64,000 nucleotides of DNA from Beverwykella pulmonaria (Eukaryota; Ascomycota; Dothideomycetes; Pleosporales; Melanommataceae): assembly GCA_001599595.1 (NCBI GenBank), contig BCHH01000008.1:2295712-2359711 (forward strand), read 5' to 3'. Both the position numbers and the translations under genes were made by a program. Shown in pieces: positions 1 to 11,890 of this stretch. The notes beneath the pieces were generated by a model, which saw only the letters and a program-made list of their open reading frames with translations, made no database searches and was not told the DNA's origin. The number at the start of each line of letters is the position of its first letter. The first letter of the stretch is position 1.

Positions 1-245
1 CCTCGTTGAACTGTGAGTCGCAGTACAGTGCCGACGGTCGTCACCGTCGGTGTACTGTGAGTCAGAATGGGATGATGTGCGCAACGGGTATTAGTCGGTA
101 TTGTGCGCGAGTTCGGGTGTGTGAAGTACTGTGCTGCGGAGTACAGTACTTGTCGGGACCGTCGTTCAGGACCGTCGTTCGGGACCGTCGTTCGGTATCG
201 TTCGGGACCGTTGTTCGGAATTGGTGTCGCGGTGGTTACCGTGAC
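1..245. repeat. 13-bp minisatellite block, left copy
   Basis: The block contains diverged units of GTTCGGGACCGTC (about 143-222) followed by GTGTCGCGGTGGTTACCGTGAC, and is preceded by a GTACTGTGAGTC-rich segment. Its reverse complement matches 56836-57115 almost throughout, so it is one arm of a dispersed inverted pair. It holds fewer units than the right copy, so the array length varies. Because the unit is 13 bp, the array reads open in several frames, and the apparent Arg/Asp/Ser-rich peptides are artefacts. The block runs off the window start. Confidence 0.8.
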
Positions 246-408
246 ACTAACCTAACTTAGTTTAGTAGAGGTAAAGGAACAAAAGGTAGCAAACAAAGTG
301 CCTCTAGAAGACATTTAGACACAACTCAACAAACTTAACCTTATCACGTCCACTAAACCCCAACAATAGTCTAATCTAGCTTGCAACGCCTTCCAAGCTA
401 AGGGGGTG

Positions 409-666
409 TGTTAGATGTAAGGGCTATATAGGGGTTTATAGAATAGTATTTCTATAACCCCCAAGTAGACAAAGTATTAGATGGACAGGTATTAGTTGTG
501 GTATTAGGCGCAATGTGCGTAAATGGGCCTGCAACAGATCAACGAAATAGGACTAAGCGCATGGGGTTAAGCGAGAAATAAAACCCAGCCGAGAACATGA
601 TGGCTGGGGCGCGACACAACAATCAATCAATCAATTTATCAATACTCATCATTCTTTCATCTCACA
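409..666 (+). mobile_element. putative LTR of a degraded LTR retroelement
   Basis: A polypurine tract (AAGCTAAGGGGGTG, ending at 408) is followed by TGTTAGATG..., and the segment ends TCTCACA at 666, consistent with a TG...CA long terminal repeat read on the plus strand. The preceding 246-408 resembles the degraded 3' end of an element body but is not firmly identifiable. No matching second LTR or target duplication was found, so the boundaries are tentative. Confidence 0.4.
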
Positions 667-2359
667 ACGTGACCACATTATTCTTGTAGCCGAAATAGTG
701 CTACAATCTGACAACTAGACCGTGCAGGCCAGCCGTATTATTTAGGGCCTTAACTGCCATCTGTAGAATAGCCTCATCATCCGTACAGTCGCCTAGCTCT
801 GTCTTTAAGATGTTAAACACGTGTTGGAGAGGCGCATGCGCACGCTCAACTTTCCCAACTGCCCAGTGTGCTTCTACAGGCATCTACCTGCAGGTAGCTC
901 CAACAATCTTCGCACAGGTTTAGAACTCCTCTAAGGCAAAGTTTGTACTAGGGTTATGTACAATATAGTCTAGAGGTCCCTAGTAGGTGTTAATCTAGCA
1001 TTTACACAGTGCATCCCAGGTATCTTATGCAGACATAGATTTTAGGAAAGTAGCAGCCTAAAATAATATGTCTGCGTCAATTACATGTAGAACGTCCCTA
1101 TTGCTAATTTGTACAATATTAATAACAACCTTATAGTTAAAGTGGGTGTCATCCTTAATTATAAACTTAAATCTTTATAGTGCCTAGTTGTACAATTAGT
1201 AGAGGTGGCAGAACTTCTTAATCTCTTCTAATACAGCAGCATTAACATTATAGCTAGCGCTAGTTAGCATCTTCTAGAGTCTCTCTGTACAGGAGTGTCT
1301 AAAGTAGCAATAGAGGTGGCAGAGCTCTAGTTTAGTAAAGAAGGACATAGATTCTTCCTTGCCAACATTAAAGAAAGGGTGTCCCTATTTTTATACAACA
1401 GGGACAGTAGTTTTATCTTTGCGTACAATAATATTTAGAACGTTGTTAAAGTATGCCCTAAGCTAATTAGCATCTGCTAGTAATAGCAGAAATAGTGTTA
1501 GAGTCTCTAGAATATAATAGGTAACTAGACTAATTAGGTTCTAGATTTGTACAGTACTAATTAATCCCTTTAGCGTCTAGCCTCTAAAGCTAATATCTGT
1601 TTAGCTAGGTGTCTAATTAATTTTTGTATATAGGTTCTCTTGCACGTACACCTTAAGTTAAGACTTGCCAATAGTAGAGATCTTTACTACGCCTGTGTCC
1701 TATAGTTTACCTTAGTATACTATATAGTATTAGTTGTTAAGGATAAACTGCTCAGTGTACTCCTTAGGTTTAACACTATAGATGTCCTCTCTAGTTGCAT
1801 AGTGTAGGTATGTAGCAGAGGTAAGGTAGTTAACAGCTTCCTTAGCATCCTTAATCTCCTATTCTATTTTCTCTATATCCTGCAAATCCTCTTTTTCCTT
1901 AGGGTAACCTTTAAAGTCTTAGATATACAATGTAATAGCTTTGCGCAATAGAGGCTTATTATAGAAGCCTTTGTATAAGGTAACATACTAATTCTTTACA
2001 CGCGTATAGTTGTTGCAAGGGTAGTTTAATAACTAACATCCTTCCTTGTAGTAGACAAAGCACTTCTTTGTCTGTGTACAGTTGTCCCTAGAACGTAGCC
2101 TAAACCTTAATAGGGATCTTCTGCGTTATCCTCTTCTGTGTAGTAGGAAGCTTCTCTCCTATTATACAGAGTTGTATTAGCAGTTAGTATAGTACATGTT
2201 AGGCAGTTCCTAGAGGTATTAGTTTGCCCTATAGTCTATAGTAACTTAAAGCACTGCTTGCAGGTTACTAAACAAGGCTTTACACAAGGGCTTAATAGTA
2301 AACATAGCATGTTCTAGTTCTAGCTATCCTTAACAGGCTTATATAACAGCAGTGTGCAG
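667..2359 (-). mobile_element. old LTR retroelement, integrase-side fragment
   Basis: Read on the minus strand this is a fungal retrotransposon polyprotein. At 883-701 the frame reads VEAHWAVGKVERAHAPL, the conserved integrase stretch of fungal pol polyproteins, and upstream at about 1190-1070 it reads like an integrase core (VLHVIDAD). Many in-frame stops interrupt it. It is the 3'-ward part of an element whose other half resumes at 10065; Gypsy-1 split the two and left the TAGAA duplication. No reverse transcriptase follows the integrase before the LTR at 409-666, so this end is truncated or rearranged. The superfamily is uncertain; it is clearly older than Gypsy-1. Confidence 0.7.
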
Positions 2360-2364
2360 TAGAA

Positions 2365-2791
2365 TGTAACGATTTGAACAATCGTTCCATCACGTGACCG
2401 AGCCGCTCCCTGCCCGATCCCGATACAGATCCTATCCCTACCCGAACCGCTAGGACTTCGGTTCCCGACCTGCTCCCCACTCAACTCCAATACAGGCTCA
2501 ATCCATACCCGAACCTGTATTACCTCGGTTCCTGACCAGCGCCTGATGCAACTCTGATACGGGTCCTTATCTGAACCTATAGTACCTCGGCTTCGTTCTT
2601 TCTCATCTCTCTTTGTGTATATAAACCAGTCGTGTCGTTAGTTAGATTAGGCAGCTTTTGAATATCCTTTCGTACCTGGCCTATAGGTGTTAATTTAATC
2701 TTGGGTATTTTGTTCTCACTCGTGCACTCCTATATGCCTTAGTAGTGATTTGCACCTGAATCTGATTGTCCTGATATCCTGCGCTGTTACA
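2365..2791 (+). repeat. Gypsy-1 left (5') LTR
   Basis: The LTR runs from TGTAACG to GCTGTTACA, 427 bp. Compared with the right LTR, the differences I see are C/T and G/A transitions. The outer, 5' part is nearly unmutated (CCTGCCCGATCCCGATACAG), while the inner, 3' part is mutated (GTGTTAATTTAATCTTGGGT). The right LTR shows the reverse. Confidence 0.95.
2618..2625 (+). promoter_or_regulatory. TATA box of the Gypsy LTR
   Basis: TATATAAA lies about 175 bp before the end of the left LTR, a usual position for the LTR promoter of a retrotransposon. The same motif is present in the right LTR and in both LTRs of Gypsy-2. Function is inferred from position and sequence only. Confidence 0.5.
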
Positions 2792-3088
2792 TTATATTTA
2801 AAAGCTCACGACAGCTAGTGACGGCCTCTTAATAATATTGCAACAATTGTTTGTTTGATTACGTCCAAGCCCTAAGACGCGTCTAATTTGGTTGTACGAC
2901 TCACACACTGTCACATTAAATTATTTAGTTATAGATTAGATCCCTAAGACCTCTAATTGACTGAAGCCTTTGGGTTTAGAACTTCCTATCCTCTGCAATT
3001 AGGATTGCCTTTAGAAAAGTTGTAAAGACTGCGCCACGGTAGAAACTTAGAGACTACTAATAACCTATTAGAATTGGATACAACACTA

Positions 3089-4960
3089 ATGTCCAACTCC
3101 CAACCAACCCTAGGACCTTCCACCAGGTCTGGAAATTGCGCCAGCCAGAAGGGTAAAGCAACCTAGCTGCGCAATAAACCCCCACCTCTACTGCCAACAA
3201 CTAAATCTGCACCCACAGAACCTAAAGTTGAAGAATTATCTAATTTAGAGTTAGATTAGAGACATGCCCAACTTGTGGAGCAAATTACCTGTTTGGAAGC
3301 CTAGCTAGAGCGTTTCATGCAGACGCAATCTGTCCCCCTGGAACAACCCCTACTAACTACTAAATTAGCTACAATAAGCGCCCAAGTCTCTCCTGCTCCT
3401 CCTGCTATAAGATCCCCTTTAGGCACCCTAGGACTATCTTAGATTAAACTTACAGAACAAACGCCTGACATCCTTAAACTCTTAGATGGCGAGAATCCTA
3501 CGTTCAAACAGTGGCAAGCCTTAATTATTAACTAACTAGAAATCAATGCGGACCATTTTTAGAGTAAACGCGCACGTATAAATCTTGTATGGGGACACAC
3601 TTCTAGAACAGCTACAAAGTATCTAGAACCCTAATACCTATCTAATTTGCCTAAGAATAAGTTCTAAAATGCAGAACAGATAATCTCCCTGCTCTAATCC
3701 TATTTCCTCTCTAGCAACAAAGAAGTGGAGGCCTAACAGGCTTTCTAGAGACTAAACATAGAGAAGAGTGAAACCTTTCCCACTTTTAAAGCTTAATTCC
3801 TTAGTGCAGCTATTAGCAGATCTGTATCTCCTTTAGAGTAGTCTTTCTACCTATAGGAGAAGATTACCCCTAGCCTAAGGATGCCCAACCTTAGGTTCAA
3901 ACACCTATAGGAGGACTCCTTTAATAAGATAGTTTGCTACCTCACGGCCTACAACATAGAACAGCAGCACAATCTAACAATAGACAGGATTTTATTAATG
4001 TCTTCCTCCTCTACCTCTTGTTCTAGTTTAGATAAGAATTGGAAGCCAACTGTAGTGGCTCCTAAGGTTGTGTACAGCGCCAACAACTCTAAGCCTTTGT
4101 ATGTGAGCTCTGCAGCGCCTTAGTCTACGCCCTTTGTCCCCTAGCAGCCTAGTTAAACACCTGCCCCTAAAAGGCAGCTGACCCCTAGTACCTGTTACAA
4201 CTGCAGCAAGCCAGGACATTTCACAAACAATTGTCCTGTACCTAGAGTCTGTAAGATTAAAGTTAAACAACAGGAACTAGAAGATGAGTTTGTTGATGCT
4301 AAAGAATTTAATCCTAATGCATATCAGGTAGGAAACAGAGACGCCTAGGAAAACTCTCTGTCCTAGGCTTAAACAAGTATAATCTAGCAGGCATAGATCT
4401 ATTGAACTTGTTTAGAGGAAAACATTTCCAAGTCCCAATTGTTTTATGTTTACAGGGCGCTAGCGTCTAATTACGCTTGTTACTTAATACTAGCGCACAA
4501 GGTTTTCTTTTTCTAAATACAAAAATTGCAAAATCCCTATCCAAATCCCTTTATGTTCCTATCCAACGCCTACCTTTTAAGCTTGTAGTAAAAGGGTTCC
4601 AAGACGCAATTAAGACCTATGTTTACTAATACATCTGCCTTTACATGTGAATTAACAGACGCACTATTTAGAATTGCCCTTTTATAGTAATAGATCTTAG
4701 TTCTTAGGATTGTATTATTAGAATCAAATAGCTACGCAAATTCAAACTCCTACTTGATACAGACAAAAATTAGATTGTCTAGCCAACTAAATATCCCCCA
4801 ACCTACAAGCCTTCCCCTCCCCTTATTATGCAAGTTAACTGTCCTAAGCGGGATTACAATGCCAAGGAGGATGTGAGGCGAAGAGATCTCCTATAGGAAC
4901 AAGACAGTTATTAACAGACCCACAGCCCCACAGTACATTATATTTAAGGCTTACTCTAAT
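3089..4960 (+). pseudogene. Gypsy-1 gag, multiple stops
   Basis: The frame opens at ATG 3089 (MSNSQPTLGPSTRSGN) about 300 bp after the LTR. It carries a gag-like region and a CCHC zinc knuckle at 4193-4235 (CYNCSKPGHFTNNC), which binds RNA in packaging. In-frame stops appear at positions expected for Gln, Arg or Trp codons, so the reading frame is dead while codon phase is kept. Beyond the knuckle lies a degraded aspartic-protease-like region that I cannot delimit well. The matching knuckle in Gypsy-2 has lost its histidine (H to Y). Confidence 0.85.
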
Positions 4961-5004
4961 TTCTAAAAATCAACTAAATTCTAGTCCCCTACCTTCTGCG
5001 AACA

Positions 5005-8000
5005 CTACAAGCACTCCAAACTAACAAGAATTAGCTAGAAACAAAGACTACTCTAGTTGTTATCTAAACAGCCTTAATTGCCATAATTTCTGCCAACGCC
5101 TTCTATTTTAATATAAAGAGAAAGGAAAACAAATTCTTTACAACCTCCTTGTACAAGATTAAACAGGTGTTGGAAGAGAAATGGGACGTACTTGTGGACA
5201 ATCTAGATAATAAACAGTTGTTGAACAAACAATTGCCAAAAATCTATAGTTTGTATTGTGATTTGTTTAATTAGACAGAGGCAGATTAGCTTGCGGAACA
5301 TCACACCTATAATTACAAGATAGTGCTTACTAAACCCCTTCTAAATTACTACAGTCCCTTGTACAAGCAGAATGTGGAGGAGCTTAAAGCAACCAAGGCC
5401 TACATTATAGACAACCTTGCAAAAGGTTGGATTAAAGCAAGCAAGAGCCCTTTTGCATTCCTGTTGTTGTGTGTTTGGAAGCCCAACAGTAGTCTACGCA
5501 TCTGTGTGGATTATTGCAAATTAAATGCCTTAACCCGCAAGGATTCCTATCCAATACCACGCATAGACAAACTGCTAGTGCAACCCGCTAAAGCTAAGAT
5601 CTTTACTAAGGTGGATATTTGTGCGGCTTTCAACAAAATTAGGATTAACCCTGCCTCTAAAGAGTATACTACTTTTTGGAGCTAATACAGATTATATAAG
5701 TGTAAAGTCCTACCTTTTAGATTATGTAACGGCCTAGCTACTTATTAGCGTTACATGAACGACGTGTTGATTGACTATCTGGATAATTTCTGTATTGCTT
5801 ACCTAGATAACATCCTAATCTACTCCAAAGACAAAGCTACTTATGTTAAACATGTTAAGAAAGTATTTGATTGACTTTGCCAAGCTGGTCTCCAGATTAA
5901 TATCCTGAAAAGCGAGTTCCACGTAACCTAGACCTAATACCTAGGGTATATCCTTACTAACACTAGACTAGAAGTTGACCCCGCCAAGGTAGAAGCCCTA
6001 TGCAATTGGAAAAAGCCTACTACAATTATAGGCGTGAAATCCTTCTTAGGCTTCTGTGGTTTCTATTAACAATTTGTACCTAAGTTCTCCTAAATTGCAA
6101 AACTAATTCTCTTGTTGCAAAGCCCTGCAATCCCTTTTGTATAGACTTTAGAGTGTAATGTGGCCTTTAAGAAGCTAAAAGCAGAATTACTCAAGATACC
6201 TACCCTTTGCTATTTTAACCCTTTATTGGAGACTAAGGTTGAAACAGATGCCTCTAATAGAGTAGTAGCAGGAACCCTCTTGCAGAAACACGCAGATAGA
6301 AAATGGTATCCTGTGGCGTTTTATAGCAAGGTCCTGTCTAGTTTAGAACTCAACTAGGAAATACATGACAAGGAACTGTTTGCAATTATTACCACCTTCC
6401 AACTATAGAGAGCTGAATTAACCTCTGTTACAACCAGGACCTAGGTGTATTCCAATTATTGCTTGTTGGAATATTTTATGACCACCAAGGTGCTCAATTC
6501 ACAACAGGTCTAATAGGCAGACGTATTGGCTTAGTATAACTTTTAAATTGTGTACACCCTAGGCAAGGATAATGCTTATGCTAATATTCTTAGTTGTCAA
6601 GAACAGGACATAGAGAATCTAAGATTAGCTCAAATCAACAACTAATTATGGGTCTTACTTGGTCTACACTAACTTGACAACTAAATTAATGCTGAATTGG
6701 CCCTAGTATACCTTAAGCAGACTACCACCTGTGTAGCCACGTTAAACACTATTTAGGGCGTGGAAGAAGCTATGTCTTTGGATTTGCTAGAGCTAATCAA
6801 TGCCTTACTTTAAGAGAACTGTGCCTCCTTTAACTTGGAACAGAAACTACTGCCAAAGCAATATTAGATAGAGAACAGACTGTTACTCTATAGTGACCAG
6901 TTGTGTGTCTCAGCAGACTCCCCTATGATTACTTGTCTTATCTAAGAAGCACACAACCAACTGTTATTAGCTTACCCTAGTGCCACAAAAACCTATTAGT
7001 TATTATCCCAAAGATATTACTAGAAAGGTATGGAGGCTACGTGTAAATGATATGTTTAGAATTGCATTGCATGTTAGAAGGCACATCCAAGACAGACCTA
7101 AATCCCTAGATTAATCCACCTACTCCCAATTCCTAATTGTCCTATGCAGCACTTGTACATTAACTTTAAAGAATTCCCAAAGGACAAGTTTAGTTACAAC
7201 TAGATAATGGTAGTGATCAACTAGCTATTAAAACAGGCGATTTCCATCCCATGCCACAAAACAATTAACTTATAAGGCATGGCCAACTTGTTTATTTAAT
7301 AGGTATATTGCTTTAGTTATACTCCTGAAACTATTATCTTAGATTGCAGACCTTAGTTTGTGTCTAGTTTCTGGTCCAAATTTTGTTAGATTATAGGCAC
7401 CAAAGTTAAATTGTTAACTGCCTATTACAAAGAAACTAATGGACAGACAGAAATCATGAACAAGTATATTAACTAGAGGCTGCGCCCTTTTGTATCCTTC
7501 TACCAGGACAATTGGAGCGAACTCTTGCCAATAATTAACTAAGCTTAGATATCGCTGCCCTACTTAGCTATTGGTATGACTCTGTATCATATCCTATACA
7601 GTTACGAACCTCAACAGAGTTGGGACTGGAAACACTTAGCTAAGCCTGTTACAATCACTAACAAGCTTAATTACGCGGAAGCTCTAAAATTGGCCACCTG
7701 TATGCACGCTGCTTAGGAAACAGCTAAAGTTAACATAGAAAAGGCCCAAGATTAGATGCGAACAGTAGTCAACAAACACTGTTGACTAATTAACTAGGAA
7801 GTTGGTAATATAGTCTACCTAGATACTTGCAACTTGGCAGTTTAACGTCCTAGCCAAAAGCTATCTAATAAGTGGGAAGGTCCTTTTAAGGTGCTTAAAC
7901 AAGTGGGTAACTCCTATTAGTTGGAATTACCTCCTAGATTAAAGATCTTCAACGTATTTGCACCTAATCTTCTATGCAAAGACCCCTAGGACCCCCTACC

Positions 8001-8308
8001 TAGACAAGAAGCTCTAAAACTACCTAGTATCCCTATTAACAGAGTTGAAGAATGGGAAGTAGAAGAGATATTAGCCAGCAAGTTGTATTGCAACAAGCTC
8101 AAGTATAGGGTCAAATAGGTTGGCCATGATCCTAACCTAGTTTAGTATAAGGCGTCTAACTTTATAGGAGCCCTATATAAGCTAAAGGCCTTTCACAATA
8201 AGTATCTAAATTGGCCAGGACCTCCTTGTGCACTTAGTTGTTAGATTAAAGCTTAGGAAGCTAGTGTAGAAGACATAGATTACTTAGAAGATGACAGAGC
8301 AGAGTAAG
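5005..8308 (+). pseudogene. Gypsy-1 pol: RT, RNase H, integrase, chromodomain
   Basis: The reverse transcriptase occupies about 5300-6080 and includes the open stretch 5323-5685 (LRICVDYCKLNALT). The catalytic YxDD is changed to YLDN at 5800-5811, a G-to-A change that removes one catalytic Asp. RNase H follows (ETDAS at about 6240), then an HHCC-type integrase from about 6900 and a core with the C-terminal region near 7420-7800 (NGQTEIMNKYI). A chromodomain at about 8050-8225 (KLKYRV...VGHDPNLV) places it in the chromoviruses, where this module targets integration to marked chromatin. Numerous TAA/TAG/TGA codons replace Gln/Arg/Trp. It is inactive by both active-site change and stops. Confidence 0.92.
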
Positions 8309-9632
8309 AGTGGAGAAAGTCCTCCCTAAAGGGACATACTATTGTGGGGAATAGTGCTAGAAGTACATCTAGAACTCGTCCAACTCAATTACTACCCTCT
8401 GCTCTATCTAACAAGTTGGTAGGAGGATTAGAGATGGAGGTACTGTCTTTACCATCCTCCGCCTCCTAACAACTACCATCCTCCGCATCCTAACAGCTAC
8501 TACCTTCTGCCCCCTAACAACAACAACTACGCCCTCCTCTTCCTCCACCCTGTCCTCCTTTTCTGCCTACCTAACCACCCCAAACACCTCCTAAACCCCC
8601 GCCTTTTCTAGTACTGCTTAAGAGCCTACTAATATTATTACGCAGCGAGGATACAAGCGTCTCCAGAGAGGATGCAAGTGTCTCCAGAGAGGTAACCTGC
8701 TAGAGCAGCTGAGCGTTTAAATAAAACGAAGCCACCTAAACGTCAACTACAGAAAGCTTGGCTTCCTGACGTTTCACAACCTGGGCAATCAACGCCACCT
8801 TCTAGGCAGCTGCCTAAACAGCACTAAATACGGTCTCCTTCTCCTCACCCTCCTCCACTGCCTCCCACACCGCCAAAGCACCCTAGAGGGTCACAAACTC
8901 ATCCTTACAAAAGGAGGGAACCTGCAACAGCGTTAACAGCACTGTTGTGCCTACTAAATTACTAGTAATTTAGCTTAGTATAAAACCTTACAGGGTTGCA
9001 CTTCTTGTTCTTAGAAATGCAGTACTAGCATTTCTTTGAGCTTAGACGCCTAAAACTGTATAGTACAGCTGTGCCACGCGCAAACGCACGGCAGGACCAA
9101 AGGCAAATAACCTAAAAGGCCAAGGCAGAAGCACTAGGGGGCGCGCGGAGTGGCATGTTTGCGTGGTGTGTATGTATGTGTTCGTGAAGCTGCGATACAG
9201 GTCAACAATACTAAACCAACAACAATGGAAAACGGACAAAACAATACGTACGCAAGAGAAATGTATGATGAGTCAAGCAAGAGAAGAAAATAGGAAGGTA
9301 GGATTGTTGATATACTGGTAAAAAACAGTAGTTGCCCCTGACGACAACAAAATAACTCCTCTTTCACCTTAAGAAATATGAGCCTCTTATTCGTCTATCA
9401 ACAAGCACCCTATTTAGAGAAGAAAATGAGGTGAAAGCAATTGTGTAGTGGTTATCATAATTCTTCCACTACAACAACAAAGAATTGACCAAACAACAGC
9501 TTGGTGCCACAATCATGCATTACTAATTCTTTGTGTAATTCACCCTAGTTTTGGACGCAGTTTACAAGGACAAACAAGGGCAATTCAGACCTCACAAATA
9601 TAGGACTATTTGTCTACTAGGAGGGGGGGTAG
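8309..9632 (+). other. Gypsy-1 Pro-rich tail and 3' non-coding part
   Basis: After the chromodomain the sequence keeps reading as a Pro/Ser/Gln-rich region to about 8965, broken by stops. The colinear part of Gypsy-2 (45252-45491, minus) has an open 79-codon frame here. About 660 bp of apparently non-coding sequence follows up to the polypurine tract at about 9620-9632. I recognise no known domain in the Pro-rich part; it may be a C-terminal extension of pol or a separate small ORF. Confidence 0.6.
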
Positions 9633-10059
9633 TGTAACAATTTGAACAATCGTTCCATCATGTGACTGAGCCGCTCCCTGCCCAATCCTAATACAGATCC
9701 TATCCCTACCCAAACCGCTAGGACTTTGGTTCCTGACCTGCTCCCCACTCAACTCTAATACAGGCTTGATCTATACCTGAACCTGTATTACCTTGGTTCC
9801 TAACCAGCGCCTGATGCAACTCTGATACGGGTCCTTATCCAAACCTATAGTACCTTGGCTTCATTCTTTCTCATCTCTCTTCGTGTATATAAACCAGTCG
9901 TGTCGTTAGTTAGATCAGGCAGCTTTTGAATATCCTTTCGTACCCGGCCTATAGGTGTCAATTCAATCTTGGGTATTTCGTTCTCACTCGTGCACTCCCA
10001 TATGCCTCGGTAGTGATTCGCACCCGAATCCGATCGTCCTGATATCCTGCGCCGTTACA
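9633..10059 (+). repeat. Gypsy-1 right (3') LTR
   Basis: The LTR is 427 bp, TGTAACAA to CCGTTACA, and is preceded directly by the polypurine tract. Its inner part is mutated (CCTGCCCAATCCTAATACAG), while its outer part is intact (GTGTCAATTCAATCTTGGGT). The target duplication TAGAA follows at 10060-10064. Confidence 0.95.
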
Positions 10060-10064
10060 TAGAA

Positions 10065-11560
10065 CATCCCCTTAGAATTCTGTTCTAAGTGCCCTCTGTG
10101 TAAGTGTAAGCTTGTTAATTATTGTCTTAAGGACTTTATGCAAACTCTTGTTAGGGTTTTCTTGTTAGCATTATGCAAAGGTTATTGTTGTTTAGTCTGT
10201 CTAGTACTAGCTGTAGTTTACGTTAGTATTAAAGTAACTGCTTAAGGCATTGTACAAATGCTTCTAGTTGTGTCCTAGGCTAATATTGTGCATATAGTAC
10301 ATATTTATACAACCTTCTAGGATATCTAGAAAAATATCTGCGTACTAAGTTTCCTAAATATCTAGCTGTTAATATAGGTTAATAAAGATCTACGTTTTGT
10401 CTGCAAGGATGTTGTACAGTTAACCTGTGTAGTTGTTGTCCTTTTTCTATACCTTTTAGAATTGTATAATCTTGTCTACTAGGAGTTTCTCTTTAGCAAC
10501 TTCTCTCTATAGTAGTAGCTTGTATAAGTTGTAGTGTAGTAGGGATTGTACAGGGGGTACTAGTAGTGTATATGCTGTAGTAGGTAGTAGTGCGTACAAT
10601 TAAGGGTGCAGAGTAGGTGTTAGATAGGGTGGTGTGTATTGTTTGTACAGTAATAGATGTAGTGCTAACTAGGGTGCTAGAGCAGGTAATACTAATACTT
10701 TTAGGGTTAGTAGTATTGTTAGTAGTCTGCTTCTGTGCAGAGCCTTATACAGTAATAGAGTTTATGTACAAAGCTTTTTAGGTGTAATAGCTTTCTCTTG
10801 TAGCATCTTGTACAGTGTAATAGCTATAGTTAGGCTGCTTCTCCCTAAAGGCGTAACATTCTTGTCTAATAGAACTTGTAGCAACTCTCTCTTAAATGCA
10901 TAATTAAGCTTATCTAATTGCGTTAATGTCTATCCCTTAAAGTCTTCCTAATACGCCTAAAGAAGCTGTGTGCTAGTTATAGTTGTTGTACAGAGGCTAG
11001 CAATAGTACATCCTGCGTACAATATCTGTTGCCTGCATGTAGATGTTGCTATATTAATCCTGTCCTCCTAGAATTCTAGGTTAGTTTCCTTTATAAGTGT
11101 TGCTACTAATATCCCTGTGTCCTTTGCATATTGTTTGTATACNTAGAGGTCCTCCTTGCTTCTTGTTTTGCGNAGGGGGGGCAGCACTAGGGCTAAAGGC
11201 TCTAGCAACTAGTTGCGCAANATTGTAGGTTTGTGCTGTTTAATTAATTAGTTTTGTANAGCAGGTGGTCTAGTGGCTNGTTGNTTGTTTATACAGCCTT
11301 GTTGTTGTAGGTAGTGTGCTTATTGCACAGTTGCTTGCTCTTCTTATACAATGTCTTTACTTTAGTGCTGTATGCTCCTCTGTGCTAGGCTTGCAATACA
11401 GTACAGAGTCTTCTTTGTGCAATAAAGGAATTAACCTCTATTAGTTAAGATAGGTAACAAAACAGAAGAACACTAGCTGCCTAGCATTGACTTCTGTCTT
11501 CCTTCTTGCCAATTTGTGGTTGATTGTGCTAATTAACTACTAATTAGTGTTAATAGGGAT
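10065..11560 (-). mobile_element. old LTR retroelement, gag-side fragment
   Basis: This continues the element at 667-2359 across the Gypsy-1 insertion. On the minus strand around 11200-11040 it reads KEDLxVYKQYAKDTGILVAT, which resembles the N-terminal region of fungal retrotransposon polyproteins, and around the Gypsy-1 junction it reads like a degraded cysteine-rich knuckle. Stops are frequent. Six ambiguous bases (N at 11143, 11173, 11221, 11259, 11279, 11284) all fall here, suggesting a repeat that was hard to assemble. The 5' boundary near 11,560 is approximate. Confidence 0.6.
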
Positions 11561-11731
11561 CTTACAGCTAGCTGCATAGTGGTGCGAGCACTAGTTGGCA
11601 AGGCATAAGACAGTTGTATGGTGTACACAGCGTACGGGGATAGTAGGGTGGGCAACAGGTTTCTGGTTATTGCTCTGCTAGTCTATGTACGAACGCGAGC
11701 GATATTTAAGGAGGCGCGCTCGTGCACGGGC

Positions 11732-11754
11732 ATCACGTGGTATAACCACGTGAT
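11732..11754. repeat. 23-bp palindrome with two CACGTG boxes
   Basis: ATCACGTGGT and ACCACGTGAT form a perfect inverted repeat around a 3-nt spacer. It contains two CACGTG (E-box) cores and lies 20-30 bp after an AT-rich GATATTTAAGG stretch. It may be a bHLH-factor site or part of the unassigned LTR of the old element; the rest of 11561-11890 holds nothing I can name. Confidence 0.5.
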
Positions 11755-11890
11755 CCTATACCGGGCTAGACATACTTTACGCCGTATCGCTCCTGCGTAC
11801 GGACACCAACACCTATTCCAGGTCATCAAGATTATATCGGAAACAAATATGGCTCACCTACATCTCCACTGAGCGGGCTTCAACTGATTC

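Larger units (their letters stand above)
2365..10059 (+). mobile_element. Gypsy-1, complete Ty3/Gypsy chromovirus, RIP-mutated
   Basis: This full-length LTR retrotransposon of 7,695 bp has two 427-bp LTRs (2365-2791 and 9633-10059), each starting TGTAAC and ending GTTACA, and is flanked by the 5-bp target duplication TAGAA (2360-2364 and 10060-10064). The order is gag, protease/RT/RNase H, integrase, chromodomain, then a polypurine tract (GGAGGGGGGGTAG, just before the right LTR). Gln, Arg and Trp codons have become stops throughout, so it cannot make its proteins. It is base-for-base colinear with Gypsy-2 at 44158-51852. It sits inside an older retroelement. Confidence 0.95.
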
